Below are positions 34,349 to 43,832 of a stretch of 64,000 bases of DNA, piece by piece. Source of the DNA: Sphingobacteriaceae bacterium (GTDB lineage Bacteria > Bacteroidota > Bacteroidia > Sphingobacteriales > Sphingobacteriaceae). The position numbers were made by a program, and so were the translations under genes. The notes under the pieces were generated by a model that was not told where the DNA came from, did not search any database, and saw only the letters and a list, made by a program, of their open reading frames with translations. Each line of letters begins with the position of its first letter. Position 1 is the stretch's first letter. Location of the stretch: the NCBI GenBank assembly GCA_014380615.1, contig JACMJM010000057.1:1-64000 (forward strand), read 5' to 3'.

Positions 34349-34813
34349 TTATTTATTCAATAGGTCTATAACCTGTTGTGATGAAGCTGAAGTATCTACT
34401 TTCTCAATTATCTTCTTAATAACTCCCCCTTTCTCAATAATGAAGGTTTTTCGAGCTGTTCCCATATACTTTTTACCATACATGTTCTTCTCTATCCAAA
34501 CTCCATAAGCTTCAACAATACTTTTTTCAGTGTCGGAAATTAATGTAAAAGGGAGTTGGTATTTGTTTACGAACTTTTGATGCGATTTCTCATCGTCGGT
34601 ACTTACACCTATCACTGTAAAGCCTTGTTGTTGAAGTGATTGGTAATTGTCTCTGAAATCGCAGGCTTCGGCGGTGCAGCCCGGAGTATCATCTTTCGGG
34701 TAAAAATATAAGATTACATCTTTTCCGGTAAAGTCATCTAAAGCTACAGTATTACCGTTTTGATCTTTTGCTGTGAATTTTGGAGCAGCATCGCCCTCTT
34801 TTAGTTCTGACAT
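34349..34813 (-). CDS. bcp: Thioredoxin-dependent thiol peroxidase (Bcp/PrxQ)
   Basis: This peroxiredoxin of the Bcp family, 154 aa, has the two-cysteine active site in DDTPGCTAEACDFRD: peroxidatic Cys at about 46 and resolving Cys at about 51, on the same helix. The fold shows FTAKDQNGNTVALDDFTGKDVILYFYPKD at the start and GTARKTFIIEKGGVI near the end. It reduces hydroperoxides using thioredoxin in the cytoplasm. It is 3 bp downstream of the M23 peptidase gene and is likely the last gene of a minus-strand operon. Confidence 0.95.
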   Translation of the reverse strand: MSELKEGDAAPKFTAKDQNGNTVALDDFTGKDVILYFYPKDDTPGCTAEACDFRDNYQSLQQQGFTVIGVSTDDEKSHQKFVNKYQLPFTLISDTEKSIVEAYGVWIEKNMYGKKYMGTARKTFIIEKGGVIKKIIEKVDTSASSQQVIDLLNK

Positions 34814-34816
34814 AGT

Positions 34817-36553
34817 TTATCTGTAAAAAATTGCGTTGTAAGTCCTGGTATTCAATTTCATATCGGTTGCTGTAAACTGAAGCATATGCTTCCCCGGTTG
34901 CAGACTATCTTCAAAGGTATGCCATAATGTAGAAGTTTTCAAATCATACTCAAAAAGTACCCATTGCCCGTTTATTGTACCTCTAAAAGTGCGGATTCCG
35001 GATAAATTGTCGGAAAGTTTTAGTGTGATTCTTGAGATTCCGGTCATAGATTTTCCATCTGAAATATTAATAGGGCGGATAATTGGTGCAATAGTGTCTA
35101 CACGTATAAAAAAACTATCGAAAGTTTTTGGAGCAGCTTTAATAAAGCCATTGTCATAAACGCCTCCGTGATAGCCGCCGCGTGTATCAACCACAGCCGC
35201 TTTTTCTTTTAAATCGTCGCGCAAAGTAATATCAGGCTTAATCCACAAGTAGTAATTTTTGTGAATAGGAATTAAACGGGTATGAATATTATGAATAGCA
35301 GAATACGCGTTTGCCGGGCGATTACCCGTAGAATATTTCAAGTCTATATCACTATACAAAACCCCTCTTGGGATGCTAAGTTGGATAGTGCCTGTGCTAA
35401 AGGTCGTTGAATCGCTATATTTAAAAAGTTTTACACCCTGACTTTTGGGTGCTGTGATAACAGACTGCGGGTTCTTTTTTATTTTAAAGTTAAACGTGCT
35501 TGTATTTCCCCTGACATCCTTTATGATATACTTTACCTGATGGATTGAGTCATCCGAGAGTGTTATTAGGCCGCTATTTTGTGCTTTATAAATTTGAAGA
35601 GGATTTCCCGGCTCAACAAAACTCTTTTGAATAGTTCTTCCGGAAGAGATTAATGCCGGATAATCAATATGTGAATTAATGGCCCGGCTATGGTCAAATG
35701 CAAATTTTTCCAACACTGAAGAATAGATGCTTCTTCCGTCTAAAAATAATTCAATTGAATACACCCCGTTTTTGTTTCCTCCCGGGAATTGCTGATCGGA
35801 TGTAACAATGCCAAAACCCACTTCGCTGTTAAAGTTTATTACCGGTGATTGATTTAAAATAAAGTTCCCGTTCGATCCGGCTACCTGAAAATATTGAGCG
35901 GGAGTGGTTTCAGCAAAGGGAGATCCGTTAAATCGGTACATGTACAGGCCAGAAATTACAGGCTTTACATTGTCGGGAATGTTGATTCCAAAAAGTTGCG
36001 GATTAATGGTTTCTTCGGTTTTGGTATCGCGTATTTCGAAATGCAGGTGCGGCCCTCCAGAACTGCCTGTATTGCCTGACCAGGCTATGATGTCGCCTTT
36101 TTTGACTGGCATTTCTATAGAAACCAGAGGGAAGTCAACGTCGAACGATTCGCGTCTGTATTGAAGGTCTTTTATGGTTTGGGATATACGTGTGTTAAAG
36201 CGTTGTAAATGCGCATAAACAGAGGTGTATCCGTTGGCGTGAGTAATATATGCTGCGTTTCCAAATCCGCCAACCTGCACTCTTAAGCGCGAAATAAATC
36301 CATCAGCTACAGCATATACCGGATATCCTTCACGCTGATTGGTTTTGTAATCCAGGCCCGAGTGGAAGTGGTTACTTCTGATTTCGCCAAACGAACCCGC
36401 AAGAACGGGTTGCAGGTCTAAGGGCGGGCGGAAATCTTGCGGGTATTCCTTAGACTTAATCAGGGTCTGTGAAGAAACGTTAAGTGATATAAAAAGGCTT
36501 ATGTAAAATAGTATATGCTGTTTATTTAATCTCAAAGTCGAGTAGTTTTTCAT
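34817..36553 (-). CDS. Secreted M23-family metallopeptidase
   Basis: This is a predicted murein endopeptidase or LytM-like factor, 578 aa, with a signal peptide (HILFYISLFISLNVSS). The N-terminal third holds the LytM domain: HFHSGLDYKTNQREGYPVYA (HxxxD zinc ligands, residues about 62-82), GNAAYITHANGYTSVYAHL and SGGPHLHFEIRD, which has the HxH pair. All four zinc-site residues appear present, so it is probably an active enzyme. The long C-terminal part is beta-rich with Ig-like character. The start overlaps the FAH-family gene by 32 bp. Confidence 0.88.
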   Translation of the reverse strand: MKNYSTLRLNKQHILFYISLFISLNVSSQTLIKSKEYPQDFRPPLDLQPVLAGSFGEIRSNHFHSGLDYKTNQREGYPVYAVADGFISRLRVQVGGFGNAAYITHANGYTSVYAHLQRFNTRISQTIKDLQYRRESFDVDFPLVSIEMPVKKGDIIAWSGNTGSSGGPHLHFEIRDTKTEETINPQLFGINIPDNVKPVISGLYMYRFNGSPFAETTPAQYFQVAGSNGNFILNQSPVINFNSEVGFGIVTSDQQFPGGNKNGVYSIELFLDGRSIYSSVLEKFAFDHSRAINSHIDYPALISSGRTIQKSFVEPGNPLQIYKAQNSGLITLSDDSIHQVKYIIKDVRGNTSTFNFKIKKNPQSVITAPKSQGVKLFKYSDSTTFSTGTIQLSIPRGVLYSDIDLKYSTGNRPANAYSAIHNIHTRLIPIHKNYYLWIKPDITLRDDLKEKAAVVDTRGGYHGGVYDNGFIKAAPKTFDSFFIRVDTIAPIIRPINISDGKSMTGISRITLKLSDNLSGIRTFRGTINGQWVLFEYDLKTSTLWHTFEDSLQPGKHMLQFTATDMKLNTRTYNAIFYR

Positions 36554-37133
36554 TTTCTAAATATCCGGTAAGCTTATCACCAATTGCTACTTTACCAACT
36601 CCGGCGGGTGTGCCGGTAAAAATTAAATCTCCTTTTTTTAAGGTAATGTATTGAGAGATGAACGCAATTAATTGTTCAAACGAAAAAATCATGTCTTTTG
36701 TGTTGCCGGCCTGTTTGGTTTTGCCATTTATATCTAGCCTGAACTGGATTTGATACAGGTCGATAAAGTCGCTTTTTTTAACAAAACGGCTAATGGGGGC
36801 CGAATGGTCGAATGCTTTGGCCAGTTCCCAGGGTAAACCTTTCTCTTTGTGCTTTTGTTGGATATCGCGGGCGGTAAAATCTATTCCTAGTCCAATTTCT
36901 TCATAGTAATTAAGGGCGAATTTGGGCGAGATGTGCTTCCCTTCTTTCGAGATTTTAATAACAATCTCAATTTCGTGATGAATCTCCTCCGAAAAGTCGG
37001 GGAGATAAAAGGGTTTGTTATCTTTCAGAACCGCAGTATCAGGCTTTAGGAAAATAACAGGACTATCCGGAACAGAATTATTTAATTCTTTGGCGTGATC
37101 TGCATAATTACGCCCCACAGCAATAATTTTCAT
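36522..37133 (-). CDS. Fumarylacetoacetate hydrolase-family protein
   Basis: This short FAH-family enzyme of 203 aa is similar in size to acylpyruvases and oxaloacetate decarboxylases such as FAHD1. The metal-binding EIHHEIEIVI motif (HxE...E) is at about residues 50-59. GIDFTARDIQQKHKEKGLPWELAKAFDHSAPI follows, then GDLIFTGTPAGVG. These match FAHD1-like acylpyruvate hydrolases. It is cytoplasmic. It precedes the M23 peptidase gene, overlapping it by 32 bp, so translational coupling is likely, though the two have no clear functional link. Confidence 0.88.
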   Translation of the reverse strand: MKIIAVGRNYADHAKELNNSVPDSPVIFLKPDTAVLKDNKPFYLPDFSEEIHHEIEIVIKISKEGKHISPKFALNYYEEIGLGIDFTARDIQQKHKEKGLPWELAKAFDHSAPISRFVKKSDFIDLYQIQFRLDINGKTKQAGNTKDMIFSFEQLIAFISQYITLKKGDLIFTGTPAGVGKVAIGDKLTGYLENEKLLDFEIK

Positions 37134-37167
37134 GCTGCGAAGATATTATTAAAAATGTTGGGGCCTG

Positions 37168-37719
37168 TTACAGAACAGAAATTCTCTTGGTGATTATTTC
37201 ATTACCAACTATAAGGCGGATAAAGTAATAACCGCTGTTTAAGCTGGAGGCAATATGGAAGGAGTTAATTTGTTCGCCGGCAGGTAAGCGCTGAGATAAT
37301 AAGGTGCTTATTTCATTGCCTAAAACATCCATAATTTTAATAGTAACGTTTGAATCTTTATTTACGAAATAAGAAAGGTTCAAATTATTTTCTACCGGAT
37401 TCGGGTAAATCTTAACGTTGCTCAGAACCTTCGCGTCTGCGGAGGCCGGAATGTTTTTTGCGGTTTGAGCCGAGCTGCCAGCCGGAATAGTTTTAATAGA
37501 GGGCTTAAAAGGAATAATATTTATTTTAACCGATTTAATTGCCGAAGGTTTATTGGGTCTGGTGTCTGTTATTTTGGATATAGTTCTTTGAGGGGCCTTT
37601 TTCGCCGTGTCAATAATTTCATCAACCCGCATTAAGAAAGCACCCCTATTAATCAATGCCGCATGGGCAGTCATTAATAAGAAGCTAAATAAAATGACAA
37701 GTGAGTAAATTTTTTTCAT
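37168..37719 (-). CDS. Small secreted protein with C-terminal T9SS type A (Por) sorting domain
   Basis: The 183-aa protein has a signal peptide (MKKIYSLVILFSFLLMTAHA). A Lys/Pro/Thr/Ser-rich segment of about 80 residues follows, with no recognisable domain. The C-terminal Por sorting domain covers about residues 100-183: VKIYPNPVENNLNLSYF, VTIKIMDVLGNEI, LPAGEQINSFHIASSLNSGYYFIRL and a final ITKRISVL. The sorting domain marks it for export by the T9SS and surface anchoring. With so little else in the mature chain, the cargo may be a linker or surface peptide. It leads a possible four-gene minus-strand operon down to bcp. Confidence 0.85.
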   Translation of the reverse strand: MKKIYSLVILFSFLLMTAHAALINRGAFLMRVDEIIDTAKKAPQRTISKITDTRPNKPSAIKSVKINIIPFKPSIKTIPAGSSAQTAKNIPASADAKVLSNVKIYPNPVENNLNLSYFVNKDSNVTIKIMDVLGNEISTLLSQRLPAGEQINSFHIASSLNSGYYFIRLIVGNEIITKRISVL

Positions 37720-38218
37720 CCAATAACCTAATCCACAAATCTAAAGATAAAATATTTATAAAGCCTAAAAAAGGCTTCGATAAAAAATATTTTTAACACT
37801 TTTTAACATCAAAGAATATACCAGCTGTACTAAAAATACTGCTGAAACCATCATGAGCATACCGCTCTTTCCGAAGGAACCCCTATGCGGCAAACCGAGA
37901 TGAACTTAGCGGAGCGTTCTCTTGAACATCGTTACCGTTAATACTAAAAAGAATTGAATATATGCTCATCCGGCAGCTGGCGGATAACCATTAAAAACTT
38001 AGCGAAGCGATCTCATTGAGGCCGCTTAAAGCAAATAAAAAACTTCAATAAACCATTATATTCTAATGAAACCATCATGAGCATGCCGCTCACAAACCGA
38101 GATGAATATGCTCATGATAGCTTCATAACCATTAAAAAGCAATTATATTCTAATGAAAATCAGCTTTGTTTATTCTTGCTCTTAATGTACATTTGTCCAC
38201 ATTTCAGAAAACAGATAA
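37720..38218. repeat. Repeat-rich intergenic region ahead of kup (copies A and B of a dispersed repeat)
   Basis: No gene is seen. Copy B (38063-38137) runs from GAAACCATCATGAGCAT to ATAACCATTAAAAA and has perfect 11-bp inverted arms ATCATGAGCAT and ATGCTCATGAT. Copy A (37841-37997) contains the same blocks in the same order, spread apart by extra segments, including a CCGGCAGCTGGCGG-like palindrome near 37970. A third, diverged copy is at 55624-55697. All of this lies upstream of the kup promoter, so it is not part of that transcript's leader. Confidence 0.7.
38165..38195 (+). promoter_or_regulatory. kup promoter (Bacteroidetes -33/-7 type)
   Basis: TTTG (38165-38168) and TACATTTG (38188-38195) are separated by exactly 19 nt, which is the full Bacteroidetes consensus. 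The transcript should start near 38202, leaving a leader of under 20 nt before the GTG start of kup. Confidence 0.75.
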
Positions 38219-40156
38219 GTGGCGAATCATAAGGACCTACATAAGCTCTCGGCGGCGGGATTACTGGTGAGCTTAGGCATCATATACGGAGATATTGGTA
38301 CTTCACCATTATACGTTTTCTCCGTGATAATCGGCGACAGAGTAATAACATCAGATTTAATATTAGGATCTCTATCCTGCATATTTTGGACTTTAACTTT
38401 ACAGACTACAATCAAATATGTTATTATCACTCTAAGGGCAGATAATAAAGGTGAGGGAGGGATCTTTTCACTTTATTCGCTTGTAAAGAGAAGAGCCCGT
38501 TGGTTAATTATTCCGGCGATGATAGGCGGGTGTGCGCTTTTAGCCGATGGTATAATTACACCGCCAATTACGATATCTTCTGCAATTGAAGGGCTTGCCT
38601 TAAAATACCCGGGCTTACCTACCGTTCATATCGTTATTGTTATAATATCGGCTCTGTTTTTTATACAACAATTTGGAACTTCGTTTATTGGGAAGGCTTT
38701 TGGACCATTAATGTTTATTTGGTTTACGATGATGGCTGTTTTGGGCTTGAATTATATTATACCTTCTGTCGATATATTTCTATCATTTAATCCGTATTAT
38801 GCCTATAAGTTATTATCTAGTAATCCAGATGCATTTTTAATTCTGGGCGGCGTATTTTTATGTACCACTGGAGCCGAAGCATTATATTCTGATTTAGGAC
38901 ATTGCGGACGTTCAAACATTCGAATTAGTTGGATTTACGTTAAAGTATGCCTTTTACTGAATTATCTGGGCCAGGGGGTTTGGTTATTACAGAATCAGGG
39001 AGCTAAACTCGGCCCGGCCAAACCGTTCTATGAATTAATGCCCCAATGGTTTCTTATATACGGAATCGCCATAGCTACGGTAGCAGCTATAATTGCCAGT
39101 CAGGCACTTATTTCCGGTTCTTTTACTCTTATTGCCGAGGCAGTTCGCTTAAATTTATGGCCTAAGGTAAAGATTAACTATCCTACTATAACTAAGGGTC
39201 AGCTTTATGTGCCTTCTGTTAACTGGCTGTTATGGGTAGGTTGTCTTGTTGTAGTGTTTATTTTTCAGGAGTCAATAAAAATGGAAGCCGCATACGGCTT
39301 ATCTATTACGGTAGCGATGTTAATGACCACAATCCTGGTTGCGATGTATCTCAAAAGAAGAAAATTTCCTACCTATATTATCGCAGTTTTCATCATTGTT
39401 TACGCAATAATTGAGCTTACCTTTTTAGCCGGAAATCTTACGAAGATTTTCCATGGGGGTTGGTTTACAATTTTACTTGGAACGATATTGTTTACAGTGA
39501 TGTATGCATGGTCTGCAGCCAGGAAAATCAAAAATCGGTATGTGAAATTTGTTGAGATTGAAGACTATTACCCACTCTTGCAAGAGTTAAGTGAAGATTC
39601 ATCAGTCCCTAAATATGCGTCTCAGCTTGTTTATCTAACCAGTGCTAATTTTAGTTCGGAGTTGGAGTCTAAGATTATTTACTCAATTCTGCAAAAGCAG
39701 CCCAAAAGAGCTGATGTTTACTGGCTGGTACACGTAGATGTTACTGATGAACCTCATACACTGGAATATAAAGTTAACTTTCTTGTTCCGGGTAAGCTGA
39801 TTCGGATTGATTTCAGACTTGGTTTCAGAATTGAACAACGGATAAATATTCTTTTCAGAATGGTTGTGGAAGAATTGGTAAAAAAAGGTGAAGTAGATAT
39901 TACCAGCAGGTACGATTCGTTAAATAAACGTCAGATAGTGGGTGATTTTAGGTTTGTAGTGTTAGAAAAGGTATTATCAAAAGCGAATCGTCTAACGTTT
40001 AAAGAACGGTTGATAATGGATTACTACTTTATATTGAAACATCTTGCTCTTTCAGAAGAACGTGGTTTTGGCCTCGATCTAAGTTTTGTTACAGTCGAAA
40101 AGGTTCCTTTAGTAGTATCGTACAACGAAAATATTCAGTTAAAGAGACTTAATTAG
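38219..40156 (+). CDS. kup: Potassium uptake protein, KUP/HAK family
   Basis: This is an inner-membrane K+/H+ symporter of 645 aa. The N-terminal signature GIIYGDIGTSPLYV (about residues 20-33) is the hallmark of the family. About twelve membrane helices follow to residue 430, with LRADNKGEGGIFSLY, GALYSDLGHCGRSNIR-type and SQALISGSFTLIAEA segments, then a cytoplasmic C-terminal domain. The start codon is GTG at 38219; a promoter 24 bp upstream supports it, and no ATG is available earlier. The stop codon lies in a strong hairpin. Confidence 0.93.
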   Translation: MANHKDLHKLSAAGLLVSLGIIYGDIGTSPLYVFSVIIGDRVITSDLILGSLSCIFWTLTLQTTIKYVIITLRADNKGEGGIFSLYSLVKRRARWLIIPAMIGGCALLADGIITPPITISSAIEGLALKYPGLPTVHIVIVIISALFFIQQFGTSFIGKAFGPLMFIWFTMMAVLGLNYIIPSVDIFLSFNPYYAYKLLSSNPDAFLILGGVFLCTTGAEALYSDLGHCGRSNIRISWIYVKVCLLLNYLGQGVWLLQNQGAKLGPAKPFYELMPQWFLIYGIAIATVAAIIASQALISGSFTLIAEAVRLNLWPKVKINYPTITKGQLYVPSVNWLLWVGCLVVVFIFQESIKMEAAYGLSITVAMLMTTILVAMYLKRRKFPTYIIAVFIIVYAIIELTFLAGNLTKIFHGGWFTILLGTILFTVMYAWSAARKIKNRYVKFVEIEDYYPLLQELSEDSSVPKYASQLVYLTSANFSSELESKIIYSILQKQPKRADVYWLVHVDVTDEPHTLEYKVNFLVPGKLIRIDFRLGFRIEQRINILFRMVVEELVKKGEVDITSRYDSLNKRQIVGDFRFVVLEKVLSKANRLTFKERLIMDYYFILKHLALSEERGFGLDLSFVTVEKVPLVVSYNENIQLKRLN

Positions 40157-40185
40157 AGTAGCGTGTAAATAGCACGCTACTCTAA
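40153..40185. terminator. Bidirectional terminator between kup and the permease gene
   Basis: A perfect 13-bp stem, TTAGAGTAGCGTG with CACGCTACTCTAA, encloses a 7-nt loop. It overlaps the kup stop codon and ends just before the stop of the convergent amino-acid permease gene, so it can serve both genes. T-rich tails are weak. Confidence 0.8.
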
Positions 40186-40186
40186 T

Positions 40187-41908
40187 TTATCCTTCCCTCT
40201 TATTCAACCGGCTGTTTTTATAACTGTAGCTAAAATAGATTACTAATCCTACAGCAAGCCAGATCAGAAAGCGTTCCCAATTTTTATAGCCAAGTTCGGT
40301 CATCAAATAAAGGCAACTTAGCAATCCCATAACCGGAATAAGCGACAGATTTTTGGTGAAACTTAATACAGCGATTATCACCGCTACGATCATGAACAAA
40401 AAGTATGGGAGTGTATCTTTATAGTCGTGCCAATCACCTTTCAACTCAAATAAACTCATTATCGGAGTCCAAAAGGTAATTAAAGCCCCCAGGAGTAATG
40501 CGGGAATGATGTATTTTGAATTGATATAAGGAATTCTGAATTTTCCGGGTTGCATATCCTGGTCTTTTTCGAGTACCAGCACCCCCCCGCAAACCAGAAC
40601 AAACGCAAACAGTGTACCTATGCTGGTTAAATCCGTCACCTCCGTTAAATTCATAAACAGTGCAGGTATAGCCACAACAAAGCCCGTTACAATGGTAGAA
40701 AAGCTGGGAGTTTGGTATTTAGGATGAATTCGGGAAAATGCTTTAGGCAATAATCCGTCGCGACTCATACTCATCCATATTCTTGGCTGCCCCATTTGGA
40801 AGATCAATAATACACTGGCTGTAGCGATAACGGCACTAACCGATATAATATAACTTATCTCATCTAATCCCACCCGCTTAAAAACAAATGCCAATGGGTC
40901 GGCTACCTGTAATTCGCTATAGTTCACCATTCCGGTTAAAACTAAAGCAATCAAAATATAGAGTACAGTGCAAATGATGAGCGAGTAGATCATTCCTTTG
41001 GGCAAATCCCTTTGGGGGTCGCGACATTCTTCGGCTGTGGTAGAGATGGCGTCGAATCCGATGTATGCGAAGAAAACACCCGAAACGCCCTTCATTACTC
41101 CCGAGAATTCGTTGGGCAGAAAGGGACTCCAGTTTGAGGGCGTTACGTAAAAGAAGCCAACTACAATAACACCCAGTACCACCGCTATTTTCAAAATCAC
41201 CATGGCGTTTGTGGCCCTTTTGGTTTCCCTGATTCCGATATACACCAGGTAAGTAATAAAGAATACTATAGCAAGGGCTGGAAGATCGGCGATAAGCTTT
41301 AAGCTGCCAAACCCGGGCGCAGTGTTCCAGGCCAAAGCCTGATACTTCAAATTGTCTGTTATTTCGGCTATATTTCCTGATGCGGTTAACAGTTGTACTT
41401 TTTCATTCGCCCGCATGGCGGATAAATAGTCCATGGTAAGATTGGCCGGCATATGAATGTTAAAACCTTCCAATAGATTGGTGAAGTATTCACTCCATGA
41501 AATAGCTACAGCAATGTTCCCGATGGCGTATTCCATTAATAAATCCCAACCTATAATCCAGGCTATTAATTCGCCGAATGATGCGTAGGCATAGGTATAG
41601 GCACTTCCTGAAACTGGAATTCGGGAGGCGAACTCGGCATAACACAGTGCTGAAAATCCGCAGGTAATAGCGGTTAAAATGAATAGCAGAGTTACACCCG
41701 GGCCTCCGTCGAAGGCGGCTTGCCCTATCGTTGAAAAGATTCCCGCACCTATAACGGCGGCTATCCCCATAAACGTAAGATCTCTTACGCCTAAAACTTT
41801 TCTTAAATGTGTAATTCCCGACTCAGAGTTTTCAGTGTCGGTAAAACCTTGCTGAATATCTGTTAGGATAGTTGAAATTGGTTTTTTACGAAAGTAGTTT
41901 TTTGCCAT
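40187..41908 (-). CDS. APC-family amino-acid permease (cationic amino-acid transporter-like)
   Basis: This inner-membrane transporter of 573 aa has about 13 hydrophobic helices. The first helix shows GIAAVIGAGIFSTIGQAA, the substrate-binding GxGIF loop of APC transporters. Further family blocks are FSALCYAEFASRIPVSGSAYTYAYASFGELIAWIIGWDL and FFAYIGFDAISTTAEECRDPQRDLP. These match the CAT/YfnA subgroup. A longer extracytoplasmic loop (about residues 150-195) is present, as in many Bacteroidetes members. The transported amino acid cannot be told. Confidence 0.9.
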   Translation of the reverse strand: MAKNYFRKKPISTILTDIQQGFTDTENSESGITHLRKVLGVRDLTFMGIAAVIGAGIFSTIGQAAFDGGPGVTLLFILTAITCGFSALCYAEFASRIPVSGSAYTYAYASFGELIAWIIGWDLLMEYAIGNIAVAISWSEYFTNLLEGFNIHMPANLTMDYLSAMRANEKVQLLTASGNIAEITDNLKYQALAWNTAPGFGSLKLIADLPALAIVFFITYLVYIGIRETKRATNAMVILKIAVVLGVIVVGFFYVTPSNWSPFLPNEFSGVMKGVSGVFFAYIGFDAISTTAEECRDPQRDLPKGMIYSLIICTVLYILIALVLTGMVNYSELQVADPLAFVFKRVGLDEISYIISVSAVIATASVLLIFQMGQPRIWMSMSRDGLLPKAFSRIHPKYQTPSFSTIVTGFVVAIPALFMNLTEVTDLTSIGTLFAFVLVCGGVLVLEKDQDMQPGKFRIPYINSKYIIPALLLGALITFWTPIMSLFELKGDWHDYKDTLPYFLFMIVAVIIAVLSFTKNLSLIPVMGLLSCLYLMTELGYKNWERFLIWLAVGLVIYFSYSYKNSRLNKREG

Positions 41909-42045
41909 CAGCTTTATATATCTATCAACTCTACCAAACTTAAAAATAATTTAATAGTTAAAAGCATCGGATAAGATAAAGCGTTTCGGTCTTCAGCGAA
42001 CAGAGAATATACCTTTTAAAGATGTCTCAGCGGGCAGGAATATTT

Positions 42046-43749
42046 CTAATCTATTTTATCCAGCTCTGCTTGTATAAACCTGGCCAGTTGATGTACATAA
42101 TCGGAACTAAAGTTAAATTCGATACCGGCGGTTTTATAAATTTCTTTTATGGTTTTGGTATAACCCAGTTTTAATGCCGCCAGATAGTTTTCTAATGCTT
42201 TTTCTGGGTTTTCTTTATAGTTTTTCCAAACCGCTATAGCTCCCAGTTGAGCAATGCCGTATTCGATATAATAAAACGGAACTTCGAAAATATGGAGTTG
42301 CTTTTGCCACAAATTCTCCAAAGCTTCTTCGTAACCTGTCCAATCGGTAAAATTGTTTCCGAAGGGCTCGATAATTTCTTTCCAGGCGGTTCTTCTTTGT
42401 TCGGTGGTATGTTCGGGGTTGGTATAGATCCAATGTTGGAACTGATCTACTACGGCCACCCAGGGCAGGGTCTTTAATACATCTCGCAGCTGATCTCTTT
42501 TTGCACGTTTAAGGTCTTCCTCGCTATCGAAAAATACTTCCCATTTGTCCATGGAAATTAACTCCATACTCATCGACGCGAGTTCGGCAACTTCAGATGG
42601 AAGGTGTTTGAAATCGTTTAATTCCAGATCGGCACTGATGAACGTGTGAACGGCGTGGCCCCCTTCGTGAACCATAGTGGTTAGATCGCGAAACGTATTT
42701 GCCGAATTCATAAATATAAACGGCGCACCGGTTTCGGCCAGAGGATAATTATATCCGCCCGGAGCTTTCCCTTTTCGGCTTTCTACATCAAACAGATTGT
42801 TGGCTTTCATTATTTCGAGCCGTTCGCCGATGTAGGGGTTTAATTCTTTAAAGCATTGAATTGACTTATCTATAAGTTCCTGCCCGTTGTTGAAAGGCTT
42901 TAGTGCCGGTTTTCCCGAAATGTCGACATCCATATCCCAAGGCTTTAGCTCATGCAAGCCAAGCGCGATACGTCGTTTTTCGGCCTGTTTGTGTAGTATC
43001 GGAACAATTTCCCGTTCAATTGACGCGTGAAACTTATAACAATCGTGCTGGTTATAATCGAACCGGCCAAGGGCTTGAAACATGTAATCGCGGAAGTTCT
43101 CAAAACCCGCGTTTAAAGCAACCTTATGCCGGAGTTTAAGTAATTCGTTAAATAATTCATCCAGTTTGTCTTTGTCCTGTAGCCGACGGGCAGTGATAAC
43201 TTCCCATGCTTGTTGCCTGACGCTTCTGTTTGGATCTTTCAAAAAGACCGATGCTTGCTCGAGTGTAAATTCTTTCCCGTCGAGGGTTACGCTCATAGCA
43301 CCTGTAATAGATTGGTAAGTTTGCTGCTTAACCTGAATCTCGGTTAATAAGGGGATGTTATCTTCTCTGAAAAGCTGCAAGGCTTTCTTTACACTTCTGA
43401 TAAAGACATAATATTTTTCTTTGTCGAGTTCTTTTGTGAAGGGACTGTCAATCAGCTTTTTATTCAGGTCGTTAGAAAGCGGAGCGATTTTAGGCTCTAT
43501 TTCCGTAGCGAAAAATTGAAAGTTTTTTAAGAGTTCTTCACTTGCGGTATCGCAGGTCATGCGGATATATCGCCAGGCAAAATCCTCTTCCAGCGCGGCT
43601 TCAAGTTCACTTTTATTTTTAAGCCATTGCTCCAGATCCTCGAGCGAATTAATATCCCGGTTTTTTAATTCCAGAAATAGCGGTTCAAGGTTCTCCCAAT
43701 TAATTTCAAGGTTCTCCGGAACAAATACTCTTGGTTTTTTGGTAATCAT
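42046..43749 (-). CDS. M3-family oligoendopeptidase
   Basis: This is a zinc metallopeptidase of the thimet/PepF group, 567 aa, without a signal peptide and so cytoplasmic. The zinc motif HEGGHAVH is at about residue 360 (HExxH), with the third ligand expected in the following ELASMSMELIS helix. The C-terminal segment VPFYYIEYGIAQLGAIAVW is typical of the PepF-like M3B branch. It degrades short peptides. It stands between the permease gene and ubiA with gaps on both sides, so it is probably transcribed alone. Confidence 0.92.
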   Translation of the reverse strand: MITKKPRVFVPENLEINWENLEPLFLELKNRDINSLEDLEQWLKNKSELEAALEEDFAWRYIRMTCDTASEELLKNFQFFATEIEPKIAPLSNDLNKKLIDSPFTKELDKEKYYVFIRSVKKALQLFREDNIPLLTEIQVKQQTYQSITGAMSVTLDGKEFTLEQASVFLKDPNRSVRQQAWEVITARRLQDKDKLDELFNELLKLRHKVALNAGFENFRDYMFQALGRFDYNQHDCYKFHASIEREIVPILHKQAEKRRIALGLHELKPWDMDVDISGKPALKPFNNGQELIDKSIQCFKELNPYIGERLEIMKANNLFDVESRKGKAPGGYNYPLAETGAPFIFMNSANTFRDLTTMVHEGGHAVHTFISADLELNDFKHLPSEVAELASMSMELISMDKWEVFFDSEEDLKRAKRDQLRDVLKTLPWVAVVDQFQHWIYTNPEHTTEQRRTAWKEIIEPFGNNFTDWTGYEEALENLWQKQLHIFEVPFYYIEYGIAQLGAIAVWKNYKENPEKALENYLAALKLGYTKTIKEIYKTAGIEFNFSSDYVHQLARFIQAELDKID

Positions 43750-43832
43750 GATCTTTGTATTTTATCCTGCTAAGTTAAAATCTGCAAGAGTTGTTTTTAG
43801 AATTTTAATGAGAAAATGAGCGAGGTTAATTT

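Noticed and set aside
37841-38137. A riboswitch (for example c-di-AMP/ydaO type) in front of kup
   Set aside because: I see no match to the conserved core. A full promoter lies between this region and kup, and a related copy occurs between bamA and ompH.
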